A DNA stretch of 64,000 nt from Glebionis coronaria (GCA_025667525.1 CM046882.1:498818292-498882291); one strand, 5' to 3'; positions 1-13,239 are shown, numbered from the stretch's first letter. Program-made: numbers and translations. Notes: generated by a model not told the origin, from the sequence alone.

Positions 1-874
1 GTACCTGGTTGGAGGCTCGGGTGGTTTGTTACTGCGGATCCTAATGGCATCTTCAAGAATGCTAAGGTACTATGCAAACATTCTAATGATTCTTTACTAC
101 AGCTACATATATATCATGATCCAAAAACTTCTTTTTTTCAGACTGTTGAGCGGATAAACAAGTACTTTGATATATGTGGTGGTACAGCAACAACGTTTAT
201 GCAGGTCATACTTCTATGGTTGTATCTATATTTCGTCCCTAGATGTATTTGCAAAGTGCTACGTGTAACCTTGTACAAACTGAACCTCATATAGAAACCT
301 TCTTCCCATTTCCAAATTGAAGTATAAAACATAATAGTTGTTTCAGGCGGCAGTTCCTCATATTCTCAGCAACACAAAAGATGTGTTCTTCTCAAGAACT
401 CTCAGCATACTTAACAAGGCTTCAGATATTTGTTTCAACAAAATTAATGAAATTCCTTGTTTAACATGCCCACAAAAACCCCAGGGAACTATGTCTGTTA
501 TGGTAATGATTTAGCTGCTTCGATTCAAACTTATTTGTAAATAAGTCAAAGAATTTAGCTGGTGTAATCTGCATTGGTTTATGCAGGTGAAACTGGATGT
601 TTCCTTACTAAAAGATATTAGTGATGACATTGACTTCTGCTTCAAGCTAGCGAAAGAAGAGTCCGTGATCCTTCTTCCAGGTGATAAGCACATAAATTAG
701 AACACTTCCGATTACATTAAATTTATGTAGAATAACCTTACATATCTTTTCGGTTTTGCAGGACTTACTGTGGGTCTCAAAAACTGGGTCCGTATATCTT
801 TTGCTGTAGAGCCATCCTCCCTAGAAGAAGCTCTCGACAGAGTCATGTTGTTTTACCAAAGACACTCCCATTAA
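1..874 (+). CDS. Tyrosine aminotransferase-like PLP enzyme, 3' part (five exons)
   Basis: This is the C-terminal part of a fold-type I PLP aminotransferase of the tyrosine/nicotianamine aminotransferase group, which moves the amino group of tyrosine or related amino acids to 2-oxoglutarate. The exons read in one frame with GT-AG borders: 1-66, 142-204, 347-502, 587-680 and 762-874. The first exon encodes [16 protein letters not shown], the segment just after the PLP-binding lysine, which lies upstream of the window. The last exon contains NWVRISFA, whose arginine is the substrate-carboxylate ligand in this family, and ends YQRHSH then TAA at 872-874. No frameshift or stop is seen, so the gene looks functional. 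The N-terminal two thirds are outside the window. The subgroup (tyrosine aminotransferase versus C-S lyase SUR1-like) cannot be settled from this part. It converges on the OB-fold gene. Confidence 0.9.
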
Positions 875-1355
875 TATATGGTTCAAAAGGATTTACTATA
901 GTTCAAGTGACCAATAACTAACATGACTGTGAACCACATAACATGATAGTTAACCGCTGTTTGCAGCTCGTGTGATTCTCCTAATAACGTGGACAGAACT
1001 TAAATGTCCTTGGCTTCTAAATATGTGTTTATTATCCAAAAAATCAATAATATGTTAGCCCAATATACTTATTGATGGTGCTATTGCTACAAAGTTATAT
1101 CTGCAATAATCTCTTAAGAGTATATACTGGCTAAATTACTTTTCTTGCACTTAAACCTAAAAACAGCAAAACACAAACCAAGCGCAATAAAAAAGCATGA
1201 CTAAACATTAACAATAATTGTCCATCCACGTCCAATTAAAATCCCATCATAATAAAGTTGAAAGATCCATGTTTCTAATCTGATTCATACCCGCACTACA
1301 TCAACCTACCAGCATAACTAAAAAGCATGATTAAATGTTAAGTAATACCACCAGT
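875..1355. other. Convergent 3' intergenic region
   Basis: The 3' UTRs and terminators of the two convergent genes must lie here. I see only AT-rich sequence with A-rich stretches and no additional gene. Confidence 0.6.
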
Positions 1356-2978
1356 CTAGTTCTTTAAATCAGAAACATTAACCAGCTCGTACTCCACAAG
1401 AGAAAGATTGTTGTCCTCGTCAACTTCAAAAGCAGCAGGATCAGTGACCTCAATACGACCCCACTTGTCGACTGCAAGCCTCATAGATCCCTTGAACATG
1501 TCAATTTTTCCATTTCGGATGATGACGCTAGCACCAGGTTTCATAAGATCAACTGCAAAACAGGAATAATCAAACAGTTTCATACATAATTTCTATCGCA
1601 AAAAAGTTCAGATAGTACAGTAATTCCCAACTTATGAGCTAATAAAACAGCTCCATATATATGACCCTAAAATGCAAAACTTTGACCATTTATTTGCAAA
1701 ATAGTTGTGTAGAAACAAACAATGAAATACATAACCAGAAAAGTTGTGTTTGGGTTGCACAATTGTCCAAATTAGATCAGACGGTAGCAGAAATTTCAAA
1801 TCAGTTTGGTGCCAGTTTGTAAGCGATTTAGACCTACCATGATCCACCTTCAAAGTTTGGACCATCGATTCAGTCCCCAAGTCCCATTTTACATTAAGAT
1901 AAAAGAAATGGTAGCAAATTTGACTGAATATGAACCCAAATATTTTACTCATAACATGGTCCGCTCCATACATACCCTGTCCCAGCCAAGTCCTGATCAG
2001 GTTAGGGTCACGGTTTTAGTACACAGTTAGTCCGTGTCACAAAAGCAAAACTTCAAACCATAGCTCCCTAAACACGAACAATGTATAATAAAATAACATA
2101 AAACTACTAATTTGACCCGTTTGTGGTTATGTTCCTCTATATCAAGTTTGGACCGAAATGACTCTAAATTTTGCAAAAAGAAATTTGGTCGAAGCAATGA
2201 AATTTCGCAAACCACGCAAAATCACCTAAAATTTGATTTTCCCAAAATTTCCAACTATATTCGTACTTTCAGCATTTCACTTTTCAAGAGCTGTGTATTT
2301 ATTAAGTTTCTAGGCATTTGTACATAAACACCTATACCTTTTATGGTTTTGCAAGATTTCTTGCTTTTCGCAAACTTTTAACATAACACTTTTTGAAGAT
2401 TTCTTGATATGGTTACGCCAACCTACCCAAAAGATGTGAGAACGTTACCCTCGGGGCTCAAACCTCAAGATTAGTCCGCCAAAAGCTCCGAACCATGGTT
2501 ACCCAATTTTTATTTTTATTTTACTTTATGCAGTTTAGCAATATCTCTTGTTTTCGCTAAATTTCTTTTGCAAAATTTAGTCTATACATTTTGTTATATG
2601 TCACAACAAACTCAACCAAGATTATATTATAACTACAACACAACATGATCCAAATACAAATTAGCATTTCCTAAACATAACAAACTAAGAAACAACAAAA
2701 CAACCAAAGAATAAAAACACAAAATCCATTAACCATAGTAGTATACCTTGATGATTTCGAGCAGTAAACATAATAGAAGCAGTTTGATCACCAACAAGAC
2801 ACTCAGCAATCCTACCACCACGAAAACTCACAGCTTCACTACTAACAACCTTAACCACAAGTGTCCAACCATGTGTACCAGGTTTCAAGCTCTCCACTTT
2901 AGTAAAAACAGGTTTTCTCAAAGGTGCCTTTGCAGAACCTGATGATCCTTGACCATGTGTGTTGCTTGAAGAAGACAT
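1356..2978 (-). CDS. Small OB-fold nucleic-acid-binding protein, At4g28440-like
   Basis: A two-exon gene reads on the minus strand: exon 1 is 2978-2747 and exon 2 is 1552-1356. They are joined by a 1.19-kb GT-AG intron and the product is 142 residues. The joined frame runs from MSSSSNTHGQGSSG, a low-complexity N terminus, into an OB-fold: KPVFTKVESLKPGTHG, then SFRGGRIAECLVGDQTAS, and after the splice VDLMKPGASVIIRNGKIDMF. It ends in NNLSLVEYELVNVSDLKN. This matches the plant family annotated as uncharacterized At4g28440-like, single OB-fold proteins related to SOSS-B-type single-strand binders. The length is normal and no defect is seen. The molecular role in plants is not well defined. The ATG is the first in the exon and lies about 20 bases downstream of an A/C-rich 5' UTR. 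Confidence 0.88.
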
Positions 2979-4617
2979 TGTTAAGTTTTTGGATGGTTGG
3001 TGTGTTTGTGTGTAGTTAATATTAATAAGTGCTTTGCATGTATTTTACTACATTTGAACGTCTGTTTTTTAAGAATCTTTTAGTATTCCAGGTGCTATAT
3101 TTGGATATAATGGGCCTTTATAGGGCTATCATTGTTATTCCTTTAGGTGGTCCAGTTGATGAGATGTTGTGACTTGTCTAAACGTCTATTTTGCTTTGTT
3201 AAAGATTTTGTCAAAATATTTGCATCTCGGTTTTTCACATTCAAAAGTGTGAAAAGATTGTAAAAAGCAAAAGGATTTCTATAATATATTGTTGATTTAG
3301 AAAAGCAAAAATCACTTTTTGGACATATTGGTAAAGATAAATCAAGAGCATGTTTTCAGGGGTTTTTTCGAAATAGATGTGCATTATGTGACAATGGTAT
3401 CACGTAATGCACTCGCACTCGTCGCAACCCAATGGCCGCACATGTCCCACAACTTTTATAAGCCGATAATGCATGTTAACACGTCTCATAACTACTGCTA
3501 ATACTCAAATTATAATCGATAATTATACGGCTATAAATACGTGAGTATATGAAAGGATACACGCACGTTTACAGGGAACATTTCATTAATTATATTGTAT
3601 TAATATACTCAGTTACGTTCCTACTAGTATGAAATGTAATATTAGAAGTAATTATAGGAGCCCATAAACATATGTTTTTATCTAATGTTTTAAACACTGA
3701 AAAGTGAAAATACCCCCAATAATTAGTGTTTAAGAAATAGAGGTGCTTATATTATAGATTATTAGGATGATACTCGCGCAATGCGACCGTGTATATTTGA
3801 TGATTAGTTTTTCAATAATCAAATAAATTTAAAGTCGCGAAAAATAAAATCAAAATAAAATAGATCTATTAAAAATAAAAAAATTCGATGAAAATATATA
3901 AAATAAATGTTTAATTAAAAAACACAAAATTTTAAAAAATACGATGCAATTAGATTATAAAAAAAATATATTGGACAATATTTAATTTAAAAATTAAGAT
4001 GATTTTTTTTACGTTGCTACAAAATGTTATTAGTTCAAACCGAATAAGTGTTGTTTGACAAGAATAAATGTCGTTTGACCCAAACCGAACCGATCAAACC
4101 GAAGTAAATTCACAAAATCGAAAATATAACCAAATAAGATCAGTTTGATCCGATTTCGATCGAATTAGCGGATCAAGTCGAGTTATGGGTAAAAATACTC
4201 CCCTTATGGCCTAATGTAAAACAAAGTTTTTTCACACGTTTTTCTTTTTCATCATTTTATTTCATTTATCTGTATTTTGCTAAAGAAATTAAACAAATTA
4301 AAACTTTTAAAAGTTAAAATGTCAACTCAAATATATTTTACAAAATTAAAAAAATATAAGAAAAAATATAGTTGTAATAATTGTAATGTATAAAAAAAAT
4401 AAGCATATCCATGTGGAGAATAATCAAATTAAAATCAGGACAACATATTTTACTTATCTTTTAGGGTATCTTTTATTGTATACTTCAATAAAGTATAGTA
4501 ATAATTTCCGGTGATCAATTTAGCTTTTTTAGACATATGAAAAATAATTTCAATTTAGCTTTGAGCAAAATTATTTCTTAGACTATTATTGCTAGTTCAA
4601 AAAAATCATTATTCTTA
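2979..4617. other. AT-rich intergenic sequence upstream of the OB-fold gene
   Basis: The first 100-200 bases should hold the minus-strand promoter and 5' UTR of the OB-fold gene, but I could not fix a TATA box. The rest is AT-rich non-coding DNA. A short stretch at 4040-4190 is rich in AACCGAA/CGGTT-type words. No convincing gene is seen. Confidence 0.5.
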
Positions 4618-4917
4618 ATGAGCCCTAACTTATACTCTCATCACAGCCACCATTATCACTCACTCAATACCACATCGCCGGAAATAACGTCATCATACAC
4701 CAACTTCAATCCACGTCTCCGCGAAATACCGTCATCATCCGAAGAGCTCTTAGATATACCGAAAAAATTAGATCTGGTACTCGAAAACTCAAATCCCTTG
4801 CCGAAAAAATCAGATTTCTCCGACTTCGACGGGTTCGAGGTTAGATCATGGTTGTGGCAGAGTTTAGATCGTGGTAGTTATGGCGACGGTGGTTCTGACG
4901 ATGGTGACAGTCGTTAA
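4618..4917 (+). CDS. Possible small hypothetical ORF
   Basis: A 99-codon frame begins MSPNLYSHHSHHYHSLNTT and ends GSYGDGGSDDGDSR. It is Ser/His-rich at the start, charged in the middle and Gly/Asp-rich at the end. It is more GC-rich than the surrounding AT-rich DNA, which is the only argument that it could be coding. I recognise no domain, and it could equally be a decayed gene fragment or chance. Confidence 0.18.
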   Translation: MSPNLYSHHSHHYHSLNTTSPEITSSYTNFNPRLREIPSSSEELLDIPKKLDLVLENSNPLPKKSDFSDFDGFEVRSWLWQSLDRGSYGDGGSDDGDSR

Positions 4918-5237
4918 CCCGTCGGATCACGTGGTTTTATGGTGGTGTGTGGTGGTTTTAAATTAATTTTCTATTTTTAGTAATTGTATTTGTCAGAATT
5001 TTTCCGACTTTATAAAAATAATTTGTCCTAAATGATTTATAATATAGTAAGAGGTTAGATAATAGTATAATTGACAAATATAGCACTTATACTTATGTAT
5101 ATAATAGACAACATACAATTGCTACTTATTTTTTTAGTTCCACAAACATAATGCACAATTGAATATTGATATATGTGCCAAGTTCATGTGTGTGGTGCGT
5201 CTATTTTTGCTATGCGTAAATGATTTTTTTGGCATTC

Positions 5238-5390
5238 AAAAATTTCGGTTCCAGTCGGGTAGAACCGAAATACTAAAACCGCACCTGAAAGCTGAGGCGG
5301 AGCCAAAACATGCTTTTCGGTTCGGCTCCCGGTTCTCTATGTTTTTTGGTTTTCGGTTCTCTCGGTTTTGGAACCGAGCTAACCCCTATG
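5238..5390. repeat. Degenerate GGTTC/CGGTT-rich segment
   Basis: The words TTCGGTTC, CGGTTCTC and GAACCGA recur on both strands and can fold back on one another. This resembles the inner part of hAT-like MITEs. No matching terminal repeats or target duplication were found, so it is only a candidate remnant. Confidence 0.3.
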
Positions 5391-5409
5391 TGTTATACAT
5401 TAATTTGAA

Positions 5410-5640
5410 TATTCGTATAAAATCACATGTAATTTAACACTAATATCATATGTAATAATCATAAAGTACATGTTATTTAACATTAATATTATATGTGATT
5501 CAACAAAAATATTGAATTACATGTAATTTCATTAGAATTATATATCATATGTGATTTAACATTAATTTCAAATATGATTTAACACTAATTTTTACATGTG
5601 ATTTTATTAGTTCAAATTAGTGTTAATCACGTATTTTCTT
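5410..5640. repeat. AT-rich degenerate direct repeats
   Basis: The words ACATGTRATTT and TTTAACAYTAAT recur about five times in changing order and spacing. This is a decayed AT-rich minisatellite without an evident function. Confidence 0.45.
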
Positions 5641-6231
5641 GAACCTTGTTAATCGGATAATAATCTTATACTGTTTGTGGTTTATGATATAAGTAGCTTA
5701 TCACATTAGCTACATTACCTTGTAATCTAGATCATAAAGCTTAAGCAAAGGTATATTCATTGTATGTCAAATTCTCATAGATTAAGTTGGAATTTGATTT
5801 CATTTGACCAAAGTAAAGATTAATTGTAGAAAATCTTTCTTCTCAAGAATTAATTAGTGTCAGCTTATTGATAAGTTTTCTAAATATTTTTATAAAATTA
5901 TGAAGAGGTCTTAGAGCATGTAAACCATAGTGGATATAGGTTTATAAATAGGTTTATAATGCATAGGGCTAAAATATTAGGTCTCTTCAAAATTTAATGC
6001 ACGTGTAAATATTGAAAATTTATAAATAGGTTTATACATAGTGCAATAAGGTTTATGACGTCAGAACCTTTATAAATTAATGATCTAATTAAATATTAGA
6101 CCTTTCAAAAGGTTTACCATCTTAGAATCAAACCTGTGACTCTTAGTTAAACTTCCTTTGTCATAGTTTGAAATTTGTACACATTTAGTCCTTCATTGTG
6201 TACATTATAATAATACTCAATTCCCGAAAGG

Positions 6232-6243
6232 AACGACGTCGTT
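6232..6243. promoter_or_regulatory. Perfect 12-bp palindrome AACGACGTCGTT
   Basis: A perfect palindrome built around ACGT, the core bound by plant bZIP factors. It lies in a non-AT-rich patch (6230-6440) that also holds a short open frame and a possible GT donor near 6432. No gene could be assembled downstream, so a regulatory role is only a possibility. Confidence 0.25.
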
Positions 6244-8786
6244 TCATACCTGGGCTCCAGTTTTCTTTTTGGGCTAAGTTTGGCCTATTGTTTTGGCCAT
6301 ATACACACACAACCCCTGAATTTTTATACAATCCCTTCCCACAATCCGTGAACATTCAGGAAATATTTGAAGATAGTCAACTAGCATTAGAGGAAGACGA
6401 TAGAAAATCAGTATGAGCATCAACCACTAAAGAGGTAATAAATTTCTTATACAAAATATGATTATTATACAAAATTTGATTCTTTAAATCAGGATTTTTT
6501 CATAAATTAGGTTTTTTTATTAATTTCGGATTTTGTTTCCTTTTATTTTAGTGTTTCATGAAGTTTGTGTTTTTTTAGTTTTGGATATTGGGACTGTCAC
6601 AAATGTCGACAGTTGTTAGTGAGGTGGTGGTTGTGGTTGTGGCTGCGATGGTTAAAGTGGAGGATAGTAGCGTCTATTTCTCTGTTCATAGTAAATCTTA
6701 CCCATACATAAGTAATATGCAAACATGTTTCATGTCTAATGAGTAATTTTTTGTAAAATGCACCATGTCTAATGGGTCAAAAGAACATATATGATAGTTA
6801 GTTAATTGTGGTTATTTGATCTTAAAGTTAGTAAAACAAAAAAACTGCTAAAAACAGTAAAAAGATCGCATTTTTATAGAGTGAAATACGCCAATTACCA
6901 AAAAACTATGCAACACGAAACGACGGGATAATGTGAATGTGAAAGCAGCATATGAAGTTGACAATTGGTTAGGATAGGAAAGTTTTCTACATAAAAAATA
7001 GGCGTTATCGAAACATACCTTTAGTAATATTAAGCAACACGTAACATGTATGTTGCCCTCTTTGTGAGGAATAGATGGTTTTGACCGATCACCATCAGCT
7101 GAAGCCTTGCAAGTGTCGCTATGATGTATGAAACATTCTACTTTATTTCATGTCATTTTTTGTTCTAAATCTAAAGTGCCATTTGGTTAGTTTGGTTACT
7201 ATATAAGGTTAGTAGGTCACTGTTACAAGTGGAATATGCGCATTTTTGCCCATTTTTAAGTTTCCTTTTCGCTTATTAGTTTATGATATTTGGCCCGTTA
7301 AAGATCAACTAAAACCAAAATCGACCCATTCAAAATAATAATAATGGCCAATCTTGATTATTGTTTTTGTGTTATATATAAAGTGCGCGAGAAATATCGG
7401 CTTGCACTCAAAGGTTTTTTTTATGTAAAGTTGATGCTTATTTATGCATACAATGAACTTTTGCCAAGAGCTGATGTAAACAATGTTACACTCACAGTAA
7501 AACCTACATCAACATATTATCTTAGATTATGGTTGGTATTAAATTACCATTATGTGTCCAGATAATAGTCAATGCATCTAAAGGATCAATGACCTAATGG
7601 TTTTGTGAGATCCTACAATATTCAAAATTTAAAGTAAATGCCTTCACCCATCTCAAAGTAATTAGAAACATATACTACACTAAATTGACACTCTATGTCT
7701 TTAACAGTGGTGTCAACATAGCATTCAATATATGGATATATATGACCACAAATTTTGATATACGGCCATATGAGGCAATGGAGAAGCCAGTCATAATCAC
7801 ATCCAACTCATGTCGGGTAACCAAAAAATATGGAGGTAATCCTAATTTTTAAAACTCACACGTGTAAGTTAAAATTGACATACAACTTTCCAGTTACAAT
7901 TACATTCACTACAAGTCTACAATTACATTCCCATAGTTAACACATGTTTTCCACTGTGTTAATTTCTACAGATTGTTTCAGAAGAAAAACACATGTATAA
8001 TGTTGCAAAGGATAAGACAGTGTTGTGCAATTCCATACAATCTTTTAACCTTGTGAGGGCTTGCTTCAACATGAGTAACTAAAATAAGCTTAAATATTAG
8101 GCTGGATAACCCTTAATTTTACTAGAAAATTTTTTGTTACTTTATTCTACTATAGAGGTTGCATTAGCATCTCTTTTACGATAGTAAAATTACTGTTGCG
8201 TTGGTTGCTCATTCAATACCAAAGCTGATAACATGTAATACCAAACACCCCGTTATCAGGCTGCTATATTGTGCAAAAGCCCTTAGTCTTTAGTTATGCG
8301 AGTTAAGTAACAAGATTATGACACCTACTTTAATGAAATTGGTCATCATTATTTCATATATTAACCGATCACTCTTAGTGATCAATTATACATGCTTCAT
8401 TTTTCGAAAATTAAATCGGTCATCGATTTATGCATACATATGCATACCCAGTTTAGCAGATATGTATATTGTGTCATATATTCTTAGATTAATAATGTTT
8501 GAAATGAATCTTCACTTTTTATAATGCGCCATAAAATGAAGCCCTGCCGCAACGAGCGGGCTCTCATGCTTGTTTTGGTTAGTTACCCGTTAGGCCTTTT
8601 TAGTTAAGTTTGTTAATGATTCTAGTCCTTACCAGTTAACTTGAATTGAACTGTAGTTTTTTGGACTCATATTGGACCTAACTTGATTTACATAGACTAG
8701 CTCTTTTAGGATAATACAGATTTTGGCCCATTTATAATTCTATAGAAGTTTAGTCATATTTTAGATTAAGCTCGTTTGAAAATAGT

Positions 8787-8791
8787 ATTAG
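8787..8791. repeat. Target-site duplication of Copia-1 (left), ATTAG
   Basis: The 5-bp ATTAG directly precedes the LTR and is repeated at 18364-18368 directly after the other LTR, which fixes both ends of the element. Confidence 0.88.
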
Positions 8792-9635
8792 TGAAGGTTT
8801 CTCAGTATCATAACAATTATATAAAACCCTAAACGAGATCAAAGCACATATTACGGAAGCGATTTAATAAGATCGTAATAATAACACAATTATAATTAAT
8901 CGAATTAGGGTTACATACATTTACGCTAAAGCAATTCCACAAGACGAAGAACAAATCACCGATTCGGGTTTAAACCGTATATACCAAGATATAGTCTAAA
9001 GTAAGACTATATTACGTCCTTGTACGCACGTAATACAACGAGCTAACCGTGATACTAGCACGTAAAAACCGAGCTACAACGCTTGTAATTAATCTACCCA
9101 ACAACCCTAGAGAGGGGCTAGGACTAGATTATGTATACAATCGATCAACCAAGAAAAACCAACCGAACCCCTTCGTGGTGTTGGTGTTGCGATCGACCAA
9201 AGGAGAGGAGCGGGGAGAGGATTTATGATGTTGTGATTATGAGGGGATTAAGAGGTGTATTTATAGACTTCCAACCCATTGTAGCCTAATAAATATAAGA
9301 CAACTTTTGCCCCCCCTCTTAGGGCATAACCGACGGTCGAACACCCCTAAGGGGTGTTTCGGAATCTTACAAACTTCTTTCCTTTTGTTTATACATACTA
9401 TATGTTTATTTAACGCTCGTTATAACTTAACTATTAGTTAATAAACGATCGTTAAAGTTATATAGTTACTTGCTCGGTTAAATTAATAAATACATAAATA
9501 TATTTATTAAATAAATTAATAAATACAATAAATATATTTATTAATTATATTAACTCTTTACGTATTGTGTGCAATCTCGTAATCTCGAGTTCGATCCTAT
9601 CACACGACTATCAAATATAAGTCCATAAACTTACA
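8792..9635 (-). repeat. Copia-1 3' LTR
   Basis: 844 bp, with ends TG...CA on the plus strand. A minus-strand TATAAATA box lies at 9258-9265. It aligns throughout with 17538-18363. Near its left part it holds about 25 bp that the other LTR lacks or has replaced. Confidence 0.9.
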
Positions 9636-9645
9636 GCTCCCACTT
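9636..9645 (-). other. Copia-1 polypurine tract
   Basis: On the minus strand AAGTGGGAGC directly abuts the 3' LTR start TGTAAGTT. This is the usual place of the plus-strand primer in Copia elements. Confidence 0.7.
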
Positions 9646-10427
9646 GGACATATTTCGAATATCGTGATCACACTGACTAGCGTCTAGTTACACTAGCAAT
9701 GTCTCTAGTACAACTCGAGTAAGGTCTCATGGACAAAACCTTTTAACGATTCTGCATCGTTATTATTATCCTTTTATTTCTAATACAACGTTACTAAGGA
9801 TATGGATCTCAGTCATTCCTTACATTAACCATTATGTTTCTCGTTCATAGATTAAGCAAGATTACCAAAACAAATTTGGGTGTGGCCACACAAACATCTT
9901 ACTAATCCCACGAGGGGCCTAGCTGTATTAAACTCCAAGACGAAATTGGAGGAAATAAATTCCATATTGACTACGAGCAAAACTTATGAATTTTGCAACA
10001 CTTCCGAAAATAATCCTTATAGCTATCAGTTACGTTTAGCGTTAGATTATTCCACAGAGATGCACTAGATTCATAACAGTTTCCTGGTATCTCAAGTCTA
10101 AGGATAACTATTTATGTTTTACTTAATGACAAAGATCCATAAAGTAATAACATATAGTTGGGACAAGTCCTATATTCGATTCATCGAATATCATCCAAAA
10201 TCGATCAATATATTTCAAGTATACTCTATCACTATTTTGATTTGTCTTAGTTTAATAATATTCCCATATTATTAATCGACAACGGACATTTAGCATAACT
10301 TTTATTCATGGATTAAAACATGTAAAATAGGATACACTTATTAAATAATAAAAATAAAAGAAACCCAATATTTATTTCATTATATAATAATGTCATAACA
10401 TCCTTTATCCAAATACTAATCATAGAT

Positions 10428-10985
10428 TTATTGCATGAATTCGCTAGCTAGTTGCAGCCCAATCGCCTTGGCATGCTTAATTACCTTTGGTCTAGGCAAT
10501 GCCTTAGTCAAAGACTCTGCTACGTTATCATCTGTGTGAACTTTTATCAATTTGATTTCCCTAGCTTCAACTTGTTCTCGGATGTAGTGATGTCTACGCA
10601 TAAAGTGTCTGGCGCCTTTCATGACTCCAGGGTCATTGGCAAATATTATTGCGGCAGAATTGTCACAATACATATCAATATGTTCTTTAATTGAAGGAAT
10701 CACTCCAAGATCTTCAATAAACTTCCTAATCCAAATAGCTTCCATTGCAGCTTCTGAAGTAGACATGTACACAGATTGAGTAGCATGCATTGCAATCGTT
10801 ATCTGTTTCTTGCTCTTCCAGTCAACTGCTCCTCCATTGATAACAAAAACGTAACCCGTCTGAGACTTCGTATCGTCTTTATCACATTGTCAGGAAGCAT
10901 CACAGAAACCTGTAACATTCAGTTCTGTGTCTGGTTTTCCACCATATACCAAAAACATATCTTTCTTACTCCTCAAATACTTTAG
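10428..10985 (-). pseudogene. Copia-1 RNase H domain
   Basis: Minus-strand remnant of the Copia RNase H. It contains STSEAAMEAIWIRKFIEDLG and MYCDNSAAI, the acidic residues typical of the domain, and ends KAIGLQLASEFMQ before the stop at 10428. The upstream part up to about 10985 continues the same homology with a stop and frame change (GYVFVINGGAVDWKSKKQ can be read). The C terminus looks natural; the domain is broken N-terminally. Confidence 0.82.
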
Positions 10986-11126
10986 AATATGTTTAGCAGC
11001 AGTCTAGTGGAGCTTCCCTAGATTCTGTTGGTATCTACTAACCAAGTTCTGAGAAAACGCCACATCAGGCCTTGTGCATCTAACAACATACATTATAGAT
11101 CCTACAGCCGAAGCATAAGGCACCTT

Positions 11127-12060
11127 TTACATGTATGCCTCCTCTTCAGGAGTTGATGCATCCATCTCATGACTCAGATTATGCTTGACTTCCATAGGTT
11201 GAAAACCTTTCTTGGAATTATGCATATTATACTTCTTCAAAATCTTATCTATATAAGCATCTTGACATAGACCAATTAACCGTCTTTTCCTATCCCGGTA
11301 GATCTTAATTCCCAGAATGTATGTAGCTTCTCCTAAATCCTTCATAGAAAAACATTTACCAAGATAATCCTTAACACCTTTAAGTCTTGGAATGTTACTT
11401 CCCATGATTAATATGTCATCAACATATAGGACTAGGAATACTACATCACTCCCACTAGCTTTGCAATATACACATGGCTCATCACGATTCTGAACAAATC
11501 TAAACTTTTTGATTTCTTCATCAAATCTTTTATTCCATTGACGTGATGCTTGCTTCACTTCATAATGGACCTTTGAAGTTTGCACACATGTCCTAGATTT
11601 TCAGGATCAACATACCCTTCTGGTTGCTGCATATAGATGTCTTCATCTAAGCGACCGTTCAAGAAGGCATATTTAACATCCATTTGCTATATCTCATAGT
11701 CATAGTATGCTGCTATAACTATGAGAACCTAATAGCTCTTAAGTCTACTACATGAGAAAATGTCTCCTCGTAGTCTACGCTAAAAGTTTGTGTAAAACCT
11801 TTAGCTACTAAACGAGATTTATAGGATTGTACTTCTCCGTCCATGTCGGTTTTCTTCTTGTATAACCACTTATGTCTCACTACTTTAGCATTCGGTGGTG
11901 GTTCTACAAGAATCCAAACATCATTTACTTTCATGGATTTCATTTCCTCATCCATAACAACCATCCACTTATCCTTCTTAGGATCAAGTATGGAAGATTT
12001 ATAATTAGCGGGTTCACCAAGATCCCCTAACTCATCATCATCCTCTATGTTAAGACACAT
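11127..12060 (-). pseudogene. Copia-1 reverse transcriptase
   Basis: Two frame blocks on the minus strand. The first (12060-11719) gives KWLYKKKTDMDGEVQSYKSR and LVAKGFTQ, the Copia RT N-terminal region. The second (11585-11127) gives CVYCKASGSDVVFLVLYVDD with the catalytic YVDD at 11415-11426, then ATYILGIKIYRDR. Between them (11586-11718) the reading is interrupted by frameshifts and stops. The active-site acids survive, but the frame does not. Confidence 0.85.
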
Positions 12061-12227
12061 ATTGATATTTGCGTTTTTAATCCTTGCGGATCTACGCAGA
12101 GGAACTAATTCCGGTGGAACCGCCAGACTTTTTGGTTCTACAGGAATTACATCGCTAGTGTTTTGAGAAGGTAATGTATCTATATGACTCTCCTCAAGAT
12201 CATATTTTTTCCCACTGAATTCTTGGT

Positions 12228-12797
12228 TTACAAGATCAGATTCAAAGAAGTCTCCAACCTAGTAACAATTACTTTGTTCTCAAGTGAATAATAAAAGTAG
12301 TAACCCATAGTTTCCTTAGGGTATCCTACAAAGATACATTTTACAGATCGTTGTTGGAGTTTGTCTCCCGAGTCATGTTTCACATACGCCTCGCAACCCC
12401 AAGCCTTTAAATAAGACAAATATGGCTTCTTGCCATGTCATAGTTCATATGGTGTCTTATTGACCTTCTTTCTGGGAACCATATTTAATATGCGAACAAC
12501 AGATTCTAGAGCATAATCCCAAAAAGATAAAGGTAAAGTTGTAAGATTAAACATAGATCGTACCATATCCAATAATATACGATTTCTCCTTTCGGATACA
12601 CCATTTTGTTTTGGAGTATAATGGGAAGTAAGATACTGAACAATTCCATTCTCACTTAGATAATCTATAAACTCTTGACTTAAATATTCACCACCTCTAT
12701 CAGAACGAAGAGCTTTAATCTTCTTCCCTAATTGTAGTTTTACTTCTGTTTTAAACACTTTGAATGTTTCAGAGACCTCATGTTTATGTTTAAGTAA
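12228..12797 (-). pseudogene. Copia-1 integrase, C-terminal part (after the insert)
   Basis: The minus-strand frame resumes after the 1.6-kb insert with YLLKHKHEVSETFKVFKTEV, then ALRSDRGGEYLSQEF (second catalytic Asp kept) and KQNGVSERRNR (catalytic Glu kept). After a stop near 12437 it continues as AWGCEAYVKHDSGDKL and CIFVGYPKETMGYY, the usual end of the Copia integrase. Confidence 0.85.
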
Positions 12798-13239
12798 ATA
12801 AACTAATAGGTGTGAAAACACCCATCCTTTTACCACTTAATTATAATAATAACCAAGCCAAAACGTGTATTTTATGTCGTAAATGTCGGAATTATGCATG
12901 GTTTGTGTTTTTGTTGTGATTTAGGACCAAAATGTGAAAAGGGAAGAAAACACGGGCTGTCACGGGCTTTTATAGAAGAAAACGAGAAAAGACAAAGTCA
13001 AAAGATCAAGAGTGCAAAAAGAACGGAAGTCCGAGGCCTATTCTGAAGATTTATCGAAGAAAAAGTCTAAAGAAGGAAGTTTAATGAAGTCGAAGAACTC
13101 AAGTCTAATAAATGAAGAAAATTATAAGACGAGTTCAATTTATATCGACAAATCCCGAGACAACGTCGAGAAAGACAAAGAATTTAAATCGAGTCGAGAC
13201 AAGAAGAAAGAATAAAGAGAGCATCACATGTACTCCTCC

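Larger units (their letters stand above)
4918..8786. other. Intergenic DNA without recognisable genes
   Basis: AT-rich sequence in which every long frame looks like chance. Apart from the three small features listed inside it, I see no exon chain, RNA gene or complete transposon. It ends at the target duplication of Copia-1. Confidence 0.5.

Noticed and set aside
8535..8570. Helitron end suggested by a small GC-rich hairpin (CCCTGCCGCAACGAGCGGG)
   Set aside because: No CTRR terminus at the proper distance and no TC start could be paired with it.
13012..13215. 67-codon Lys/Ser-rich frame inside the 1.6-kb insert
   Set aside because: It lies just upstream of the TATA box in a purine-rich U3-like stretch; composition explains the open frame.
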